IMG/VR virus record: IMGVR_UViG_3300048583_000302
Coordinates: 1-49,817 of that record
Length of the DNA: 49,817 nt
Source of the DNA: a virus
Strand: one strand, 5' to 3'
Both the position numbers and the translations under genes were made by a program. Under the pieces are notes generated by a model. That model saw only the letters and a program-made list of their open reading frames with translations. It did not search any database and was not told the origin of the DNA. Below are positions 6,883 through 16,900 of this stretch, piece by piece. Within the stretch, counting starts at the first letter, position 1; every line of letters begins with the position of its first letter.

Positions 6883-8438
6883 CGCTCTCCAAGGCGCACC
6901 CGGTGGGTCTTCTGCCGCTGCGCATGGACGTGCTGGCGCGCATCCCCCATGCCCATGTGGTGATGTGGCAGGGGCAGCGCGCCATGGTCATCCCCCACAA
7001 GCCGGACGAGGCGAGGGTGCTCGCCAACCTTGGCATCAAGGTCGAAGCCCCAATCCTCACGCGCTATGATTGGGCGGGCAACAAGCCCTTCCGGGCACAG
7101 AAGATAACGGCGGCGATGTTGACCACCGAGAAGCGCGGGTTCGTGCTGTCGGAGCCTGCCACTGGCAAGACCCGGGCCGCGCTGTTCGCCTTCGACTATC
7201 TGTTGCAATGCGGGCTGGCGCGTTCAATGCTAATCGTCGCCCCGCTCTCGACCCTTCGGGATGCGTGGCTGCGGGAAATCAACGAGCACATGCCGCACCT
7301 CAACGCCTGTGTCGTCCACGGTGACGCGGGCCACCGCCACCGGCTGCTCGAAAGCGACGCCTTCGACATCTTCATCATCAACCACGATGGAATCAGGCAC
7401 AACCTGTCCAAGCTGCTGTCGTGCGAGTTCGACGTTGTGTGCGTCGACGAGTTGACCGCCTTCAAGACCGCATCCACCAAACGCTCGAAGGCGATGCAGA
7501 AGATAACTGCCCGCGCCCCCTATGTGTGGGGGATGACCGGGACACCGACGTCGCAGGGGCCGTGTGACGCGCATGGACAGGTTCGTGTCGTGAAGCCCGA
7601 GAACATGGTGCTCGGTGCCGAAGGCTGGAAGAACAAGACCATGCTGAAAATGGGCACGTTCCGGTGGGTTCCGAAGGCCGAGGCCAACGCGCTGGTGCAG
7701 GCTGCCATGTCGCCCGCCGTCCGGTTCCGGCGCAGCGATGTGGTGGAGTTGCCCCCGATGCAGTTCATCCGCCGCCACGCCCCCATGTCGACAAAGCAAA
7801 AGACCGTCTACGACTCCCTGATGAAGAACCTTCTGGTTAAGCTGCAATCCGGCGCGGCCATCAAGGTGGCGAACGCCGGGGTGCTGTTTATGAAGACCTT
7901 GCAGGTGGCGTCGTGCGGCTTCGTCATCGACAATGACGGCATCCACCACGCCGTCGACCCGCAGCCGCGCATGGACTTGATTGCCGACGTCATCGAGGAG
8001 TGGGACGGCCGCACCAAGTTTCTGGTGTTCAACCCGTTCCGACACGGCGTCGAACTGTTGGGGGATTACCTCAACACGCGCGGCCTCAAGGTCGCCAAGG
8101 TTGACGGCAGCACGTCCGAGAAGGCGCGGTCGGAAATCTTCGACCGCTTCCGCAACGACCCCGAGTTGCAGGGCATCGTGGCGCACCCGCGCTGTATGTC
8201 GCACGGGCTGACGCTGGTCGAGGCGAACCTGATTGTGTGGTCGGCTCCCTACCCTTCGCTGGAGATTTACGAGCAGGCCAACGCCCGCATCAGCCGCCCC
8301 GGCCAGACAAAGAGCCAGCTTGTCGTGCAGGTATCCGGCAGCAAGGTCGAAGACGCCATCTACAAGCGGTTGGATGAACGCAGCAACCTGCAACGAGACC
8401 TTCTCAAAATCGTCGAGGAAGGCGTCGGCTCGTATTAA
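6858..8438 (+). CDS. SNF2-type superfamily 2 helicase
   Basis: 526 aa from an ATG at 6858 (GGAAG upstream), overlapping the VRR-NUC gene. SF2 motifs are clear: motif I EPATGKT (K104), motif II DEL (residues 197-199, in place of DEAH), motif III MTGTP, motif IV region FLVFNPF, motif V HGLTLVEANLIVW and motif VI QANARISRPGQ (473-483), whose R.sRpGQ form is typical of the SNF2/Rad54 branch. Phage members of this group act in DNA remodelling or branch processing. The TAA stop lies inside a copy of the dispersed palindrome (8431-8442), so gene end and site share sequence. Confidence 0.92.
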   Translation: MALAADQLTLSKAHPVGLLPLRMDVLARIPHAHVVMWQGQRAMVIPHKPDEARVLANLGIKVEAPILTRYDWAGNKPFRAQKITAAMLTTEKRGFVLSEPATGKTRAALFAFDYLLQCGLARSMLIVAPLSTLRDAWLREINEHMPHLNACVVHGDAGHRHRLLESDAFDIFIINHDGIRHNLSKLLSCEFDVVCVDELTAFKTASTKRSKAMQKITARAPYVWGMTGTPTSQGPCDAHGQVRVVKPENMVLGAEGWKNKTMLKMGTFRWVPKAEANALVQAAMSPAVRFRRSDVVELPPMQFIRRHAPMSTKQKTVYDSLMKNLLVKLQSGAAIKVANAGVLFMKTLQVASCGFVIDNDGIHHAVDPQPRMDLIADVIEEWDGRTKFLVFNPFRHGVELLGDYLNTRGLKVAKVDGSTSEKARSEIFDRFRNDPELQGIVAHPRCMSHGLTLVEANLIVWSAPYPSLEIYEQANARISRPGQTKSQLVVQVSGSKVEDAIYKRLDERSNLQRDLLKIVEEGVGSY

Positions 8439-8442
8439 TACG
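8431..8442. promoter_or_regulatory. Dispersed palindrome CGTATTAATACG
   Basis: Overlaps the stop codon of the SNF2 helicase gene (TAA at 8436-8438) and lies about 38 bp upstream of the ATG at 8480. The site therefore sits in the gap to the next gene, as expected for an operator. Confidence 0.8.
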
Positions 8443-8479
8443 GACAAATATCCACAACCCCAACTCCCGAAAGACTCCC

Positions 8480-8965
8480 ATGACCCAAGCCGAACTCAAT
8501 GACCTTATCCACAGTCTTATCCCCAACGCCGACGCGGCGCGGATGCTGACCATTATCTCGCGTATGGTGCGGCATTCCGACAACTGTGCCGACCAAGAAA
8601 ACGAGCCGCCAACCGTGGCGATGGCCAACGCCATGCAGTGCGCGCTGGTGGAGTTGGGGGACAACCCCTTCTACGACGAGCACCGGGCGACCTTCGCGCC
8701 GATGCTGTCGACCATCTATCAGGTTTGGGCGGTGTCGGAAGAACTGCGCGAGAGCAGCCTGCTGCCGATGCGCCAGTGGGCGTTCGCATGGCGCGACCTG
8801 ATTGCGTTCGTTCTCTACCACACGGCGACCCTCTGTGATTATGGCCCCGACCAAGTGAGGTTCGTTATCCGGTCGTTTCTCACCAACACCATCAACGACG
8901 ACACCGAGACGTTCGACAAGTGGGACGCCACCGGCTTCTCAAAACCCACCTCAAACGGAGCCTGA
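8480..8965 (+). CDS. Hypothetical protein
   Basis: 161 aa from an ATG at 8480 with GAAAGA upstream. Predicted all-helical with an acidic overall charge; segment DNPFYDEHRATFAPMLSTIYQVW is followed by an aromatic helix (MRQWAFAWRDLIAFVLYH). No metal or nucleotide motif. It is the first gene after the palindrome at 8431 and lies between the helicase and the presumed ssDNA-binding gene, so a replication accessory role is possible. Confidence 0.7.
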   Translation: MTQAELNDLIHSLIPNADAARMLTIISRMVRHSDNCADQENEPPTVAMANAMQCALVELGDNPFYDEHRATFAPMLSTIYQVWAVSEELRESSLLPMRQWAFAWRDLIAFVLYHTATLCDYGPDQVRFVIRSFLTNTINDDTETFDKWDATGFSKPTSNGA

Positions 8966-8969
8966 CCCT

Positions 8970-9401
8970 ATGCTCACCGAACCCGAAGAAATCGCGCTGC
9001 TGGCCCGCCTGAAAGACGCGCCGACGGCCACCGTCATCCAAATCCACAACGCCCTCAAGGCGCGCGAAACCGAGTTGAAGGCTGAAATGGAAGCCAAGCT
9101 GGCCCCGGTGTCGCAGCGCCGCGAACTGGTGTCGCTGGCGCTGCTTGACCACCTCAACCGGTCGGCCGCGTCGAGCATCAAGACGCCCGAAGGGACGGTC
9201 TACCTATATACCCAAAAGACCACGAGCATCGTCGACGGTGATGCCCTGTGGGAGTGGGCCAAGAAACACGATGCGAGCGATGTTTTCCAGCGCCGCATCA
9301 ACCAGTCAGCGGTCGAAGGGCACAACGAAGCCAACCCCAATGACCCTGTAGCCGGACTCCACACCGAGTCCATCATCAGTGCCCGCGTCAGGGCCAAATA
9401 G
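8970..9401 (+). CDS. Conserved phage protein, replication neighbourhood
   Basis: 143 aa. The N-terminal 55 residues form a charged helix (TVIQIHNALKARETELKAEMEAKL). The C-terminal half has short strands around PEGTVYLYTQKTTSIVDGDALWEWAKK and ends in a beta segment (ESIISARVRAK). Similar proteins of about 150 residues (coiled helix, then a pEGt.y....tsv.D domain) occur next to phage replication or recombination genes. Function unknown to me. It lies just before the acidic-tailed zinc-ribbon protein, with 13 bp between them. Confidence 0.7.
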   Translation: MLTEPEEIALLARLKDAPTATVIQIHNALKARETELKAEMEAKLAPVSQRRELVSLALLDHLNRSAASSIKTPEGTVYLYTQKTTSIVDGDALWEWAKKHDASDVFQRRINQSAVEGHNEANPNDPVAGLHTESIISARVRAK

Positions 9402-9414
9402 GAGCGACGACAAC

Positions 9415-10494
9415 ATGTCTGGATTGATTGCACTTGACCAATTTGCGGGGGGCGCTGGCCTTCCGTCCGTGTTCGGCCCCGTTACGGATGCCGACTTCGA
9501 TGCGCTGACCAGCGGTGTCGGCCTCGGCTATGCCGTGGTGTCTTTCCGTGGCAAGGTCTGGCGCGTCCGCCACTCCAATGAGGAAGTCGTCCTGCGCGAT
9601 GACAAGGGGCACCCGCTGCGCCGCCTGCGCTGCGTCATCATTGGCAGCAATCCGGCGCTCTCCAAGACCTTCTACGAAGGTGCTTATGAGCCGGGCAGCA
9701 CGAACCCGCCGGACTGCTCGTCGATTGATGGCGTGACGCCGGACATCGGGGTGGCGAACCCGCAGTCGCTTGCCTGCGCGACCTGCCACAACAACCAGTT
9801 TGGTTCCAAGATTCTGGACAACGGCAAGAAAGCCAAGGCTTGCACCGACAGCCGTCGCCTCGCCTTGCTGCCCTATCCCGACTTGGCGAACGAAACCTTC
9901 GGCGGGCCGATGATGCTGCGCGTCCCCCCGGCCTCGCTGGAGTCGCTGGCCAAGGCCATCAACACGCTGCGCACCAGCATGATTCCGCCCCACGCGGCCG
10001 TCATCGACATCGCGTTCGAAATCGACGCGGAATACCCGATGCTGACCTTCACGCCCCGGGCGGTCATCAGCGACCCGGCCATGGCGGCGCTTATCATGGA
10101 AGCGCGCAACGGTTCGCTCGCCCGGCAGATTCTCCACGGCGCGCAAGCCCCCGTGGTGGGGGATGCCCTGCGCCTGCCCGCTGCGACGCGCCCTGCGGCG
10201 CTCCCTTCGGCGGCGGCGGCTCCGGCTCCGGCGAAGCCTGCCAAGACGACCAAGGCGGCTCCGAAGGCAGCCAAGACCGCGCCGCCCCCGGCCGACGACG
10301 ATGACGACCTGAACGTCGGCACCAGCCCCACGGCAGCGGCTCCGGCACCTGCGGACGACGATGACCTCGTTACCGTGGCGGCAGCCAAGCCGACGGCGCG
10401 GCGTGTCGAGGCGCAGCCTGCGGCTCCGACGGTAGACCCGCTGGACGACGACGACGACTCTGTGCTCGGCGACATCCTCGCCGGGCTGGACTGA
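9415..10494 (+). CDS. Zinc-ribbon protein with acidic tail, possible ssDNA-binding protein
   Basis: 359 aa from the ATG at 9415 (AGGAG upstream). The N-terminal about 260 residues form a beta-rich domain with a four-cysteine cluster (DCSSIDG, CATCHNN, KACTDSRR at about residues 100-145), probably binding zinc. A Pro/Ala/Lys linker and three Asp clusters follow, and the protein ends in DDDDDSVLGDILAGLD. A nucleic-acid-binding core, disordered linker and acidic tail with hydrophobic tip is the design of SSB and T7 gp2.5. No OB fold can be confirmed by eye, so the call rests on layout and on position between helicase and primase. The tail motif resembles repeats in the internal virion protein (13904-20371). 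A perfect palindrome follows the stop. Confidence 0.6.
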   Translation: MSGLIALDQFAGGAGLPSVFGPVTDADFDALTSGVGLGYAVVSFRGKVWRVRHSNEEVVLRDDKGHPLRRLRCVIIGSNPALSKTFYEGAYEPGSTNPPDCSSIDGVTPDIGVANPQSLACATCHNNQFGSKILDNGKKAKACTDSRRLALLPYPDLANETFGGPMMLRVPPASLESLAKAINTLRTSMIPPHAAVIDIAFEIDAEYPMLTFTPRAVISDPAMAALIMEARNGSLARQILHGAQAPVVGDALRLPAATRPAALPSAAAAPAPAKPAKTTKAAPKAAKTAPPPADDDDDLNVGTSPTAAAPAPADDDDLVTVAAAKPTARRVEAQPAAPTVDPLDDDDDSVLGDILAGLD

Positions 10495-10504
10495 CGTCCC
10501 GGGA

Positions 10505-10532
10505 TTGGGGGTGCAGCGCGCTGCACCCCCAA
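10505..10532. terminator. 28-bp perfect palindrome, probable hairpin
   Basis: Ten bases after the stop at 10494, a 14-bp arm (TTGGGGGTGCAGCG) is followed immediately by its exact complement. In RNA it would form a very stable hairpin. There is no U-tract, so it may be a weak or Rho-assisted terminator, a processing site or a 3' end stabiliser between the presumed SSB gene and the primase-helicase gene. Confidence 0.6.
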
Positions 10533-10615
10533 CATCCTGTGGCTTGGCACGAAACTTTCTACGACCTACAGTCGCGCCCCCCACCCCGCGCTGTGGCTCC
10601 AACCGGAAACGCCAA

Positions 10616-13600
10616 ATGTCTGACGTCCAACAACGAGTCCAATTCTACGAAACCGTCATCGGCGATGGTTGTTTCTGCCTCGTCGGGCTGAACAGCACCG
10701 GTCGCCCCTCGGTGCAATTCCCCGGTTCTCTGACGGCCCTGCTCAACACGGTAGAGGCGTGGCGGAAGTTGCACCGCGACGTCTATTTCACAGTTGGCGG
10801 CACCAAAGACACCACCAACCGCAAGGCCCCGAACATAAAGTCGCTCCGCGCGGTGTTCGCCGACATCGACTGTGGCCCGGGCAAGCCCTATGCCGACCAG
10901 CGCGCCGCCGCGAAGGCGCTCGTGGCGCTCGTGGCCAGCGGCGCTATTCCCAAACCCTCGTGGCTCGTCAACACCGGCGGCGGGATTCACGCCTATTGGT
11001 GTGCCGACGAAGCCGTTGCGCCTGACGACTGGCAGGTCGTCGCCAACGGCCTGCGCGAGACTGCCAAGGCGGCGGGCTTGATGATTGATGGGGGCATTAC
11101 CATCGACCGTGCGCGCATCATGCGGACGCCGGGCACCGAGAACTGGAAGACCGGCCAGCCCCGCCCCACCGGCATCCTTTCCCCCGCCGTCGGAACGGCC
11201 CCTATCATCTACACGTGGGACGAACTGCGCTCCGCGTTCCCGTCCAACTCCGTATCAATACGAACCAGCGCAGCGGCTCCCGCGCTCGCACTGAACGGCA
11301 AGCTGCCGTCGGCCTTTGGGAACAGTTTCGGCGACGATTGGGACGGGTGGGCCAACCCCGAGCGCACCCGGCAGGGCTATCGCATGGAGAACCTGCAACA
11401 CCACTGCCCCCTTATTCGGGACATCGTGAGCAAGCGCGGGGCAGGTGTCGAAGAACCTGTGTGGTTTCGGACGCTGGCGCTCGCGGCTTACTGCGAGGAT
11501 GGGGAATCCTATGCCATGGGGCCGTTGAGCGACGGCTATGAGGGCTTCGACCCTATCGAGACGCTGGCCAAGTTCAAGCGGACACAGGCCGAGGCGAGCA
11601 AGCCGGGCGCGAACTTTGGCCCCCCGACCTGCAAGACCTTCAACACCGTGTCGCCCGTCTGCGGCACCTGCCCTCATTACACCGAATGGTCGACGACGCC
11701 CGGGTTCCCGTGGCGCGCGGCCGCTATGCCAACGCTGCCGAAAGACGCGGACGGGCAGATAGTGCTCCCCGACGACTGGCTGCCGCCGGACTTCCCGCGG
11801 CGCGACTCCGGCGTCGTCGTCGCGCTCGTGCAGCAGGAAGTCGAAGACGATGACGGCGTTCCCGCCATCGTCACCAAAGAGGTGGAGTTCAGCAGCGACA
11901 CCCTGCACGACTTTCGCCTCGTCGTTAAGGAAGTGACCCCGCGTGACGCGCCCCCTATCTTCGTGCCGCACATCCAGATGCGCTCACGGGACAACCCCAA
12001 CAACCTGCTCTATGTTGACACCTCAAAGCTATCGACCGGCTTCGGCGCGACATTGGAGTCCACTTTCCGCAGCGCGGGGTTCAAGACCGAGGTCGGGGGC
12101 TTCGAACACTTTAGGAACTTGTCGATGCAGCTTTTCAAGGCGATGGAGTTGAACCGGCGCAGTGCAGGGATTCCCTATCCAGTCTACGACAGCGAGAACC
12201 TCATCGGGTTCTCGCGGGGCTACACCGAGTTTCGTCTGTCCGGCCGAACACTCCGCAAAGGTCAGGCTATCCCGTCGGTGGCAGCCATCCCGCTGGTGTC
12301 TGCCAAGAACGCCAACCCTGTCCCTCACATGTTGATGCCATACGGCAGCGAGCGGGCCTCGCGCCGCGCGGTGCTGCGGTTCCTTGAGAAAGCCCACCCC
12401 CTCATGGCGCTGCTGCTCGCGGCGTCGCTGGCGTCGCCGCTGCTGTCCATCATCGGCATGAACGGCTTTCTCATCCTGCTGACTTCGCAGCGCACCGGGA
12501 GCGGCAAGACTACCGCCCTCAAGGCGGCGGCGTCTTTGTGGGGAATGGCGCAGCGAATGATACTAGGTTCGGCCAGTTCGACACTAGGCCACCAGAAACA
12601 CGCCTCGATGGTGTCGCCGCTGGCAACCTTCATCGACGAAATGCGGTTCGCCAGTTTCTCGCGCCGCTCCAAGCCTGCCCCGGGGGCGTTCGACCACATG
12701 GCGCTCAAGATGCTGACGGAGTGCTCCAGCGGCGGCAAGATGACATCGACCGGTGCGCTGCGGGAGACCCTCACATGGCGCTCCCTCACCATCGCCGCTT
12801 CGAACGACAGCGTGTCGATGGCGCTCGATGACGAAGACGCGTCGACGCTGCCGACCACGGCGCGCACGATGGAGATTTGCCTCGACGACTATCCGATGCC
12901 CCCCTTACCGCTCGACACGGAATTGAATGTCGGGCTGGACAACAACGGCGGGTTCATCGGCCCGGCCTTTGCGCAGATTATCGTCGACCACTACAACGAG
13001 GAGAAGCTGGCCACGGCCTGCGAACGGGCGATGCGTCTGCTGACCGCCAAGATGGGGATGGTGGCCATACCCCCCGAGTTGCGCTTCCGGTTGCCTGTCA
13101 TGTCCCTGTGCTTGGTCGCTGCCAACATCGCGGCCAAGCACAACCTGCTGCCCTTCAACGTCGCCGCCATGACCGACGCGCTCGCAGCGGCGCTTCTCCG
13201 CTATTCAGAGCAGGAACGGGAGGAGGAAGCACACAGCGAGTCTAACGCCCTCAATATCCCACAGACCCTGATTTCCTATGTGATGCAGCGCCCCGGGCTG
13301 AACGTCATCACCTGTGACGGGCAAATCCCCATCATCCCGGAGCGCGCCACGGACGCCACCACTGCGCACCTCGACGTCACCAACCAACTCATTCACATCA
13401 ACGCGATGACGCTAAAGTTGATGAGGGAGAAGGGCGTTCTCGGCAACCGGTTCCGCCGCAGCAAACTCTCGGACATCGGCGCGCTCGCCGGTAAAGAGAT
13501 AACCTACGGCCTTGTGAAATACTGCAAGGGGACGATATACGAAAACGAAATGCCGTGCCTGTCTATCGAAATGCCAAAAGACATCTTCGTCAACTGCACG

Positions 13601-13633
13601 AAGATGTTCGCCGCTCGCGGGACAAGCCTCTAG
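10616..13633 (+). CDS. Primase-helicase fusion (AEP primase + AAA+/DUF927-like helicase)
   Basis: 1005 aa from an ATG at 10616 (AACCGGAAA upstream). The N-terminal domain resembles archaeo-eukaryotic-type primases of replicons: FADID (D83, D85), NTGGGIHAYW (H125) and an IMRTPGTENW segment. A cysteine pattern (CKTFN...CGTC) near residue 345 may bind zinc. The C-terminal half has Walker A SQRTGSGKTT (K631), Walker B TFIDEM (D674, E675) and a downstream sensor-like ASND, as in the DUF927/D5-like primase-helicase superfamily. It should unwind and prime the fork for the PolA at 139-2049. It ends in a CTAG overlapped by the stop of the convergent HNH gene. A dispersed palindrome is inside (11251-11262). 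Confidence 0.88.
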   Translation: MSDVQQRVQFYETVIGDGCFCLVGLNSTGRPSVQFPGSLTALLNTVEAWRKLHRDVYFTVGGTKDTTNRKAPNIKSLRAVFADIDCGPGKPYADQRAAAKALVALVASGAIPKPSWLVNTGGGIHAYWCADEAVAPDDWQVVANGLRETAKAAGLMIDGGITIDRARIMRTPGTENWKTGQPRPTGILSPAVGTAPIIYTWDELRSAFPSNSVSIRTSAAAPALALNGKLPSAFGNSFGDDWDGWANPERTRQGYRMENLQHHCPLIRDIVSKRGAGVEEPVWFRTLALAAYCEDGESYAMGPLSDGYEGFDPIETLAKFKRTQAEASKPGANFGPPTCKTFNTVSPVCGTCPHYTEWSTTPGFPWRAAAMPTLPKDADGQIVLPDDWLPPDFPRRDSGVVVALVQQEVEDDDGVPAIVTKEVEFSSDTLHDFRLVVKEVTPRDAPPIFVPHIQMRSRDNPNNLLYVDTSKLSTGFGATLESTFRSAGFKTEVGGFEHFRNLSMQLFKAMELNRRSAGIPYPVYDSENLIGFSRGYTEFRLSGRTLRKGQAIPSVAAIPLVSAKNANPVPHMLMPYGSERASRRAVLRFLEKAHPLMALLLAASLASPLLSIIGMNGFLILLTSQRTGSGKTTALKAAASLWGMAQRMILGSASSTLGHQKHASMVSPLATFIDEMRFASFSRRSKPAPGAFDHMALKMLTECSSGGKMTSTGALRETLTWRSLTIAASNDSVSMALDDEDASTLPTTARTMEICLDDYPMPPLPLDTELNVGLDNNGGFIGPAFAQIIVDHYNEEKLATACERAMRLLTAKMGMVAIPPELRFRLPVMSLCLVAANIAAKHNLLPFNVAAMTDALAAALLRYSEQEREEEAHSESNALNIPQTLISYVMQRPGLNVITCDGQIPIIPERATDATTAHLDVTNQLIHINAMTLKLMREKGVLGNRFRRSKLSDIGALAGKEITYGLVKYCKGTIYENEMPCLSIEMPKDIFVNCTKMFAARGTSL
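11251..11262. repeat. Dispersed palindrome CGTATCAATACG (intragenic)
   Basis: Intact half-sites with centre CA, inside the primase-helicase gene near the end of its primase domain. Confidence 0.75.
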
Positions 13634-13902
13634 AGGAACCGAGAGGTTCCCTTCGGTCGCTTAGTTGTTCCGTGGGCGCGGTTCTTTGAACGCTCCACCA
13701 CCCGCACGTTGCCTGCCGTGTTTGTTCCGCCCTTCGACAGCATCTTTTTGTGGTCGAGTTCTTTGGTGTCCCCGACTTTGACCTTACCAGCCTTGATGGC
13801 CGCGCGCCGGGCTGCCTTGCGCAAAGTGTTCTTCGCCACCTCGGCGGGGGTAGCGTTGTAGGCTTTCATGCGCCGGTCGCGGCGGGCTTTGTCCTCGGCC
13901 AT
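13630..13902 (-). CDS. Small HNH-like protein
   Basis: 90 aa, from the ATG at 13902, one base after the stop of the internal virion gene, with GAGG upstream. A basic helical N-terminus leads to ELDHKKMLSKGG, then GNVRVVERSKNRAHG. This matches the treble-clef HNH pattern DH...p..GG....N......N..KG, with the catalytic DH and the two Asn. The zinc cysteines of many HNH enzymes are absent. It is last in the minus-strand internal-virion operon. It could be a nicking or packaging-related nuclease, or a catalytically poor DNA-binding protein. Confidence 0.65.
   Translation of the reverse strand: MAEDKARRDRRMKAYNATPAEVAKNTLRKAARRAAIKAGKVKVGDTKELDHKKMLSKGGTNTAGNVRVVERSKNRAHGTTKRPKGTSRFL
13635..13650. 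terminator. Weak hairpin at the convergent gene ends
   Basis: GGAACC, loop GAGA, GGTTCC, lying just past the plus-strand stop at 13633 and inside the 3' end of the convergent HNH gene. The overlapping stops form CTAG (13630-13633). There is no T-tract. Its placement suits a bidirectional stop, but the stem is only 6 bp. Confidence 0.3.
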
Positions 13903-13903
13903 A

Positions 13904-16900
13904 TCAGTCCTCGTTGCGCAACACGTCGGCGAGGATAGCATCGTCTTCCTCGCCCGGGAATGTGTCGTCGCCTTCGACGTCGATGCCCTCGTCTTCGGCG
14001 ACGGCTTCCTCAAGTTGCCGGTCGCGCTCAAGACCCATAAGCCGCGCCAGTTCCAAAGACTCCAGCACCCGGTCGGGATTCAGGCCGGACGTCACCGTCT
14101 CGCGGATGATGTCGCCTTCCATCTGTTTCTTTATGGCATTGGCTATGCCTCCGGTGCCGACCGCGCGTGACGGGTTTTCCAACATCAGGTCGAGTTGCAT
14201 CTGCACGGCTTCGCCGACATCGCCGCGCCGGGCGGCGGCGGTGACGTTGCGCTGCCGCTTGCGAAACGCGATGTCGGCCTTTGTCTGGAGCAGGCGGGCT
14301 TTGTTCAGGTCGGCAACGACGTTGGGGGTGAACCCGATGATGGACGCCAGCAGGGCATGAGCGTCCATCATCACTTGGTTCGATAGCAACAGGTTGCCTG
14401 CGCGGTCTTTATATCCTTCGCCCCGCGCGTAGTTGATGCCTGCTCCCGCGTCCCTCACAATCTTGGGTAGCAGGTTGCCGACCGTTCGCGCGTTCACCCG
14501 GCCGGTGTCCTTGAGTTCGGTGATGAGTTCGAGACCGGTGCCGAGCACACTGCCCATCGGGCCGAGGAAACTGGTCAGCACTTCGCCGAGCGAGTTCTTG
14601 TCGAACGTCAGCCCGGTGTCGATGCGGATAGGCCATTGCTGTATGCCCAAGCGCGCCTGCAAGTCCATGCCGGTCGCCATCGACAGCGGCCCCTTCGTCC
14701 ACAGGTCGGCCAGCAGGCGGCTCTGGTCGCGCAGCGCCACCTCTATCGCGGTTGCGCCGCCGTGCTTGCGAGCGACATCCAGCAGGCTGTTGTCGTCTTC
14801 GTCCTCGTCGTCGAACATCCACGCGAAGGCTTCCAGCCCGATGTTCACCAAAGAGTCGAGGAACCACGGCACGGCCCCCCGCCCGCCCGACACAAGCCCC
14901 AAGGTGACGAACAGGCTCGCCGCCATCATCGCGGCTTGCTTGCGGCTGTAGCCCCCGTCTCCGGGGCTTGGCCGCACAAGGCTGGTCGTCACCTGCCACA
15001 ACATCATGGTGATGGACATGGGCAGCGTCGTGAACGCCAGCAACACGCCCATCTTCCGCTGCACAACCGACCGGTTCAAGGTCGTGTAGTTGGCGTTGGT
15101 GGTGTCGTTGAGCGCCGACGCGCTGCGTTCTACCTCTTGGAACAGTTCGTCCGGCAAAGGCCCCGCGACACCTTTTGCCCGGAACTGCGAGGTCTCCTCG
15201 GCCAGCGTCGCTTCGACGACGGCGCGGCGGTTGGCATACTCGATAATGGCAGGCAGGAACGTGGCGACGTCGAACGTCTTGTCGCCCAAACTGCGAACAC
15301 TCTCGCCGACTGTCTCGGCTTTCGACATGGCTCGCAGCCGGGTTATGCGGGCTTCCTCGACGAACACCGCCGACAGATGCCCGCCCTTGCGCGCGTTCGA
15401 CAGCGCCACGAGTTGCGCCGACGTTATGCGGCCGCTGGTATAGTCGTCGAACTCGCCCTCGCTCAACAGGAACACCTTGGGCGCACCGAAGGTGTCGACC
15501 TCGAACCCGCCCCGCAGCGGCTGCCCGGCGGCGCTCTCCCACGACACCGCTTTCATTTCGTCCGCCGTATTAATACGAACTTCGCCGGTCTCGGGGTCAG
15601 TGGTGTAGAACCGCCGCGCATCGACCTCGCGGCCGTCGGCGAAATAAGCCACCGCTTCCTTTGTGGTGCCGTGGCGCAAGCGCCCCCGGCCAAACATGAC
15701 GACGGAGCGCGACACGGCCTTGCCATAGTGCAGCAGCAGGCGACTCCCTGCGCTGACCCCGTAGCGGGCGTTGAACGCCGGGACGCCGAACTGCATGACC
15801 TGCAACACGTTCATGAATCCATTCGACAGCCCGGCGAGGAACCACACCGTCGCCATCCGCGACAGGAACTCGTTCGTTCCCTGCAACACGCCGAACACAT
15901 CGACCTTCTCGGTGCTGCGCTTCTCAAGGTAATCAGTCAGCAGCCGCTGCCCGTTGGCGCGCTGCTCAAGCCGGTTACGCTCTGCCGTCGTGGTCGCGGC
16001 GTTGGCCTGCGCCACCGTGCGCTGTTGGTGCTCACGCGCCTTGGTGAAGACGTCCCGCATGTCCTGTGCCGTCGTCACCCGGCCGAGCGCCGCCGCCACC
16101 TTCGGCTCCCGCTCCCGGATGATTTCGCTCATCAGTGCCGGTGCCCCGAGCACATCCTTGCGCGCCTTGAGCGACGCCGCCATGCGCCGGTCAGGCAACA
16201 ACTCGATGAGGATGTTCTTCAACTCGATGTCGTCCTTGGCCGCACCGAGCAGCGCCGACGCCTGTGCGTCCGTCAGCCCGCCCGCCCGCTGGCGTTCGAC
16301 TTCCGAGTTGACCTCGAAGACCGCGCTGATTTCGTCCGGCCGGAAGGTCGGCGCAAGGTCGCGCATCGTGGCAACTTCATCAGGGGTTGCGCCCGGCGGA
16401 ACCTCGTTGGAGAGCAAGGATTCGCGCGCTGCGTTGGCTTCCTTCTCCGTTTGGAATTGTCCATAAAACGACAATTCGAGCGGAACCTCGTAGAGTTTGG
16501 TGTCGGGGTTCCAAACGGCCACAGGCGTCCGCGCCCTGTCCTTGAACTGTATGAAGGGGCTTTGCTTCTGCCGCTCGCGCGCAGCAGCAATGGCGTCCTG
16601 TTCGGTTGCCGCCGTCACCATCGTGTTCTGGCGAGCGAACACCGAATAGTTTCCCGACCGCTGCAAGGGGAAGTAATCCCCTTCAAGCACACTGCCCATC
16701 AGGTCGTTGAGAGACGCCCGTGTTTCGGCGGTAAGCGTCGGGTCGCCGTCGAACATTTCGAACGCGCCTTGCACAATCTTGTCGCTGTCCGACGTCTTCT
16801 GCACGACGGGAAGCCCCAACTCCCGGCGGCGGTTGTTGATGACCGACAGCACCAACGAATTGAGCGAGTCTCGGAACAGCCCGCGCACCCGGACATAAGC

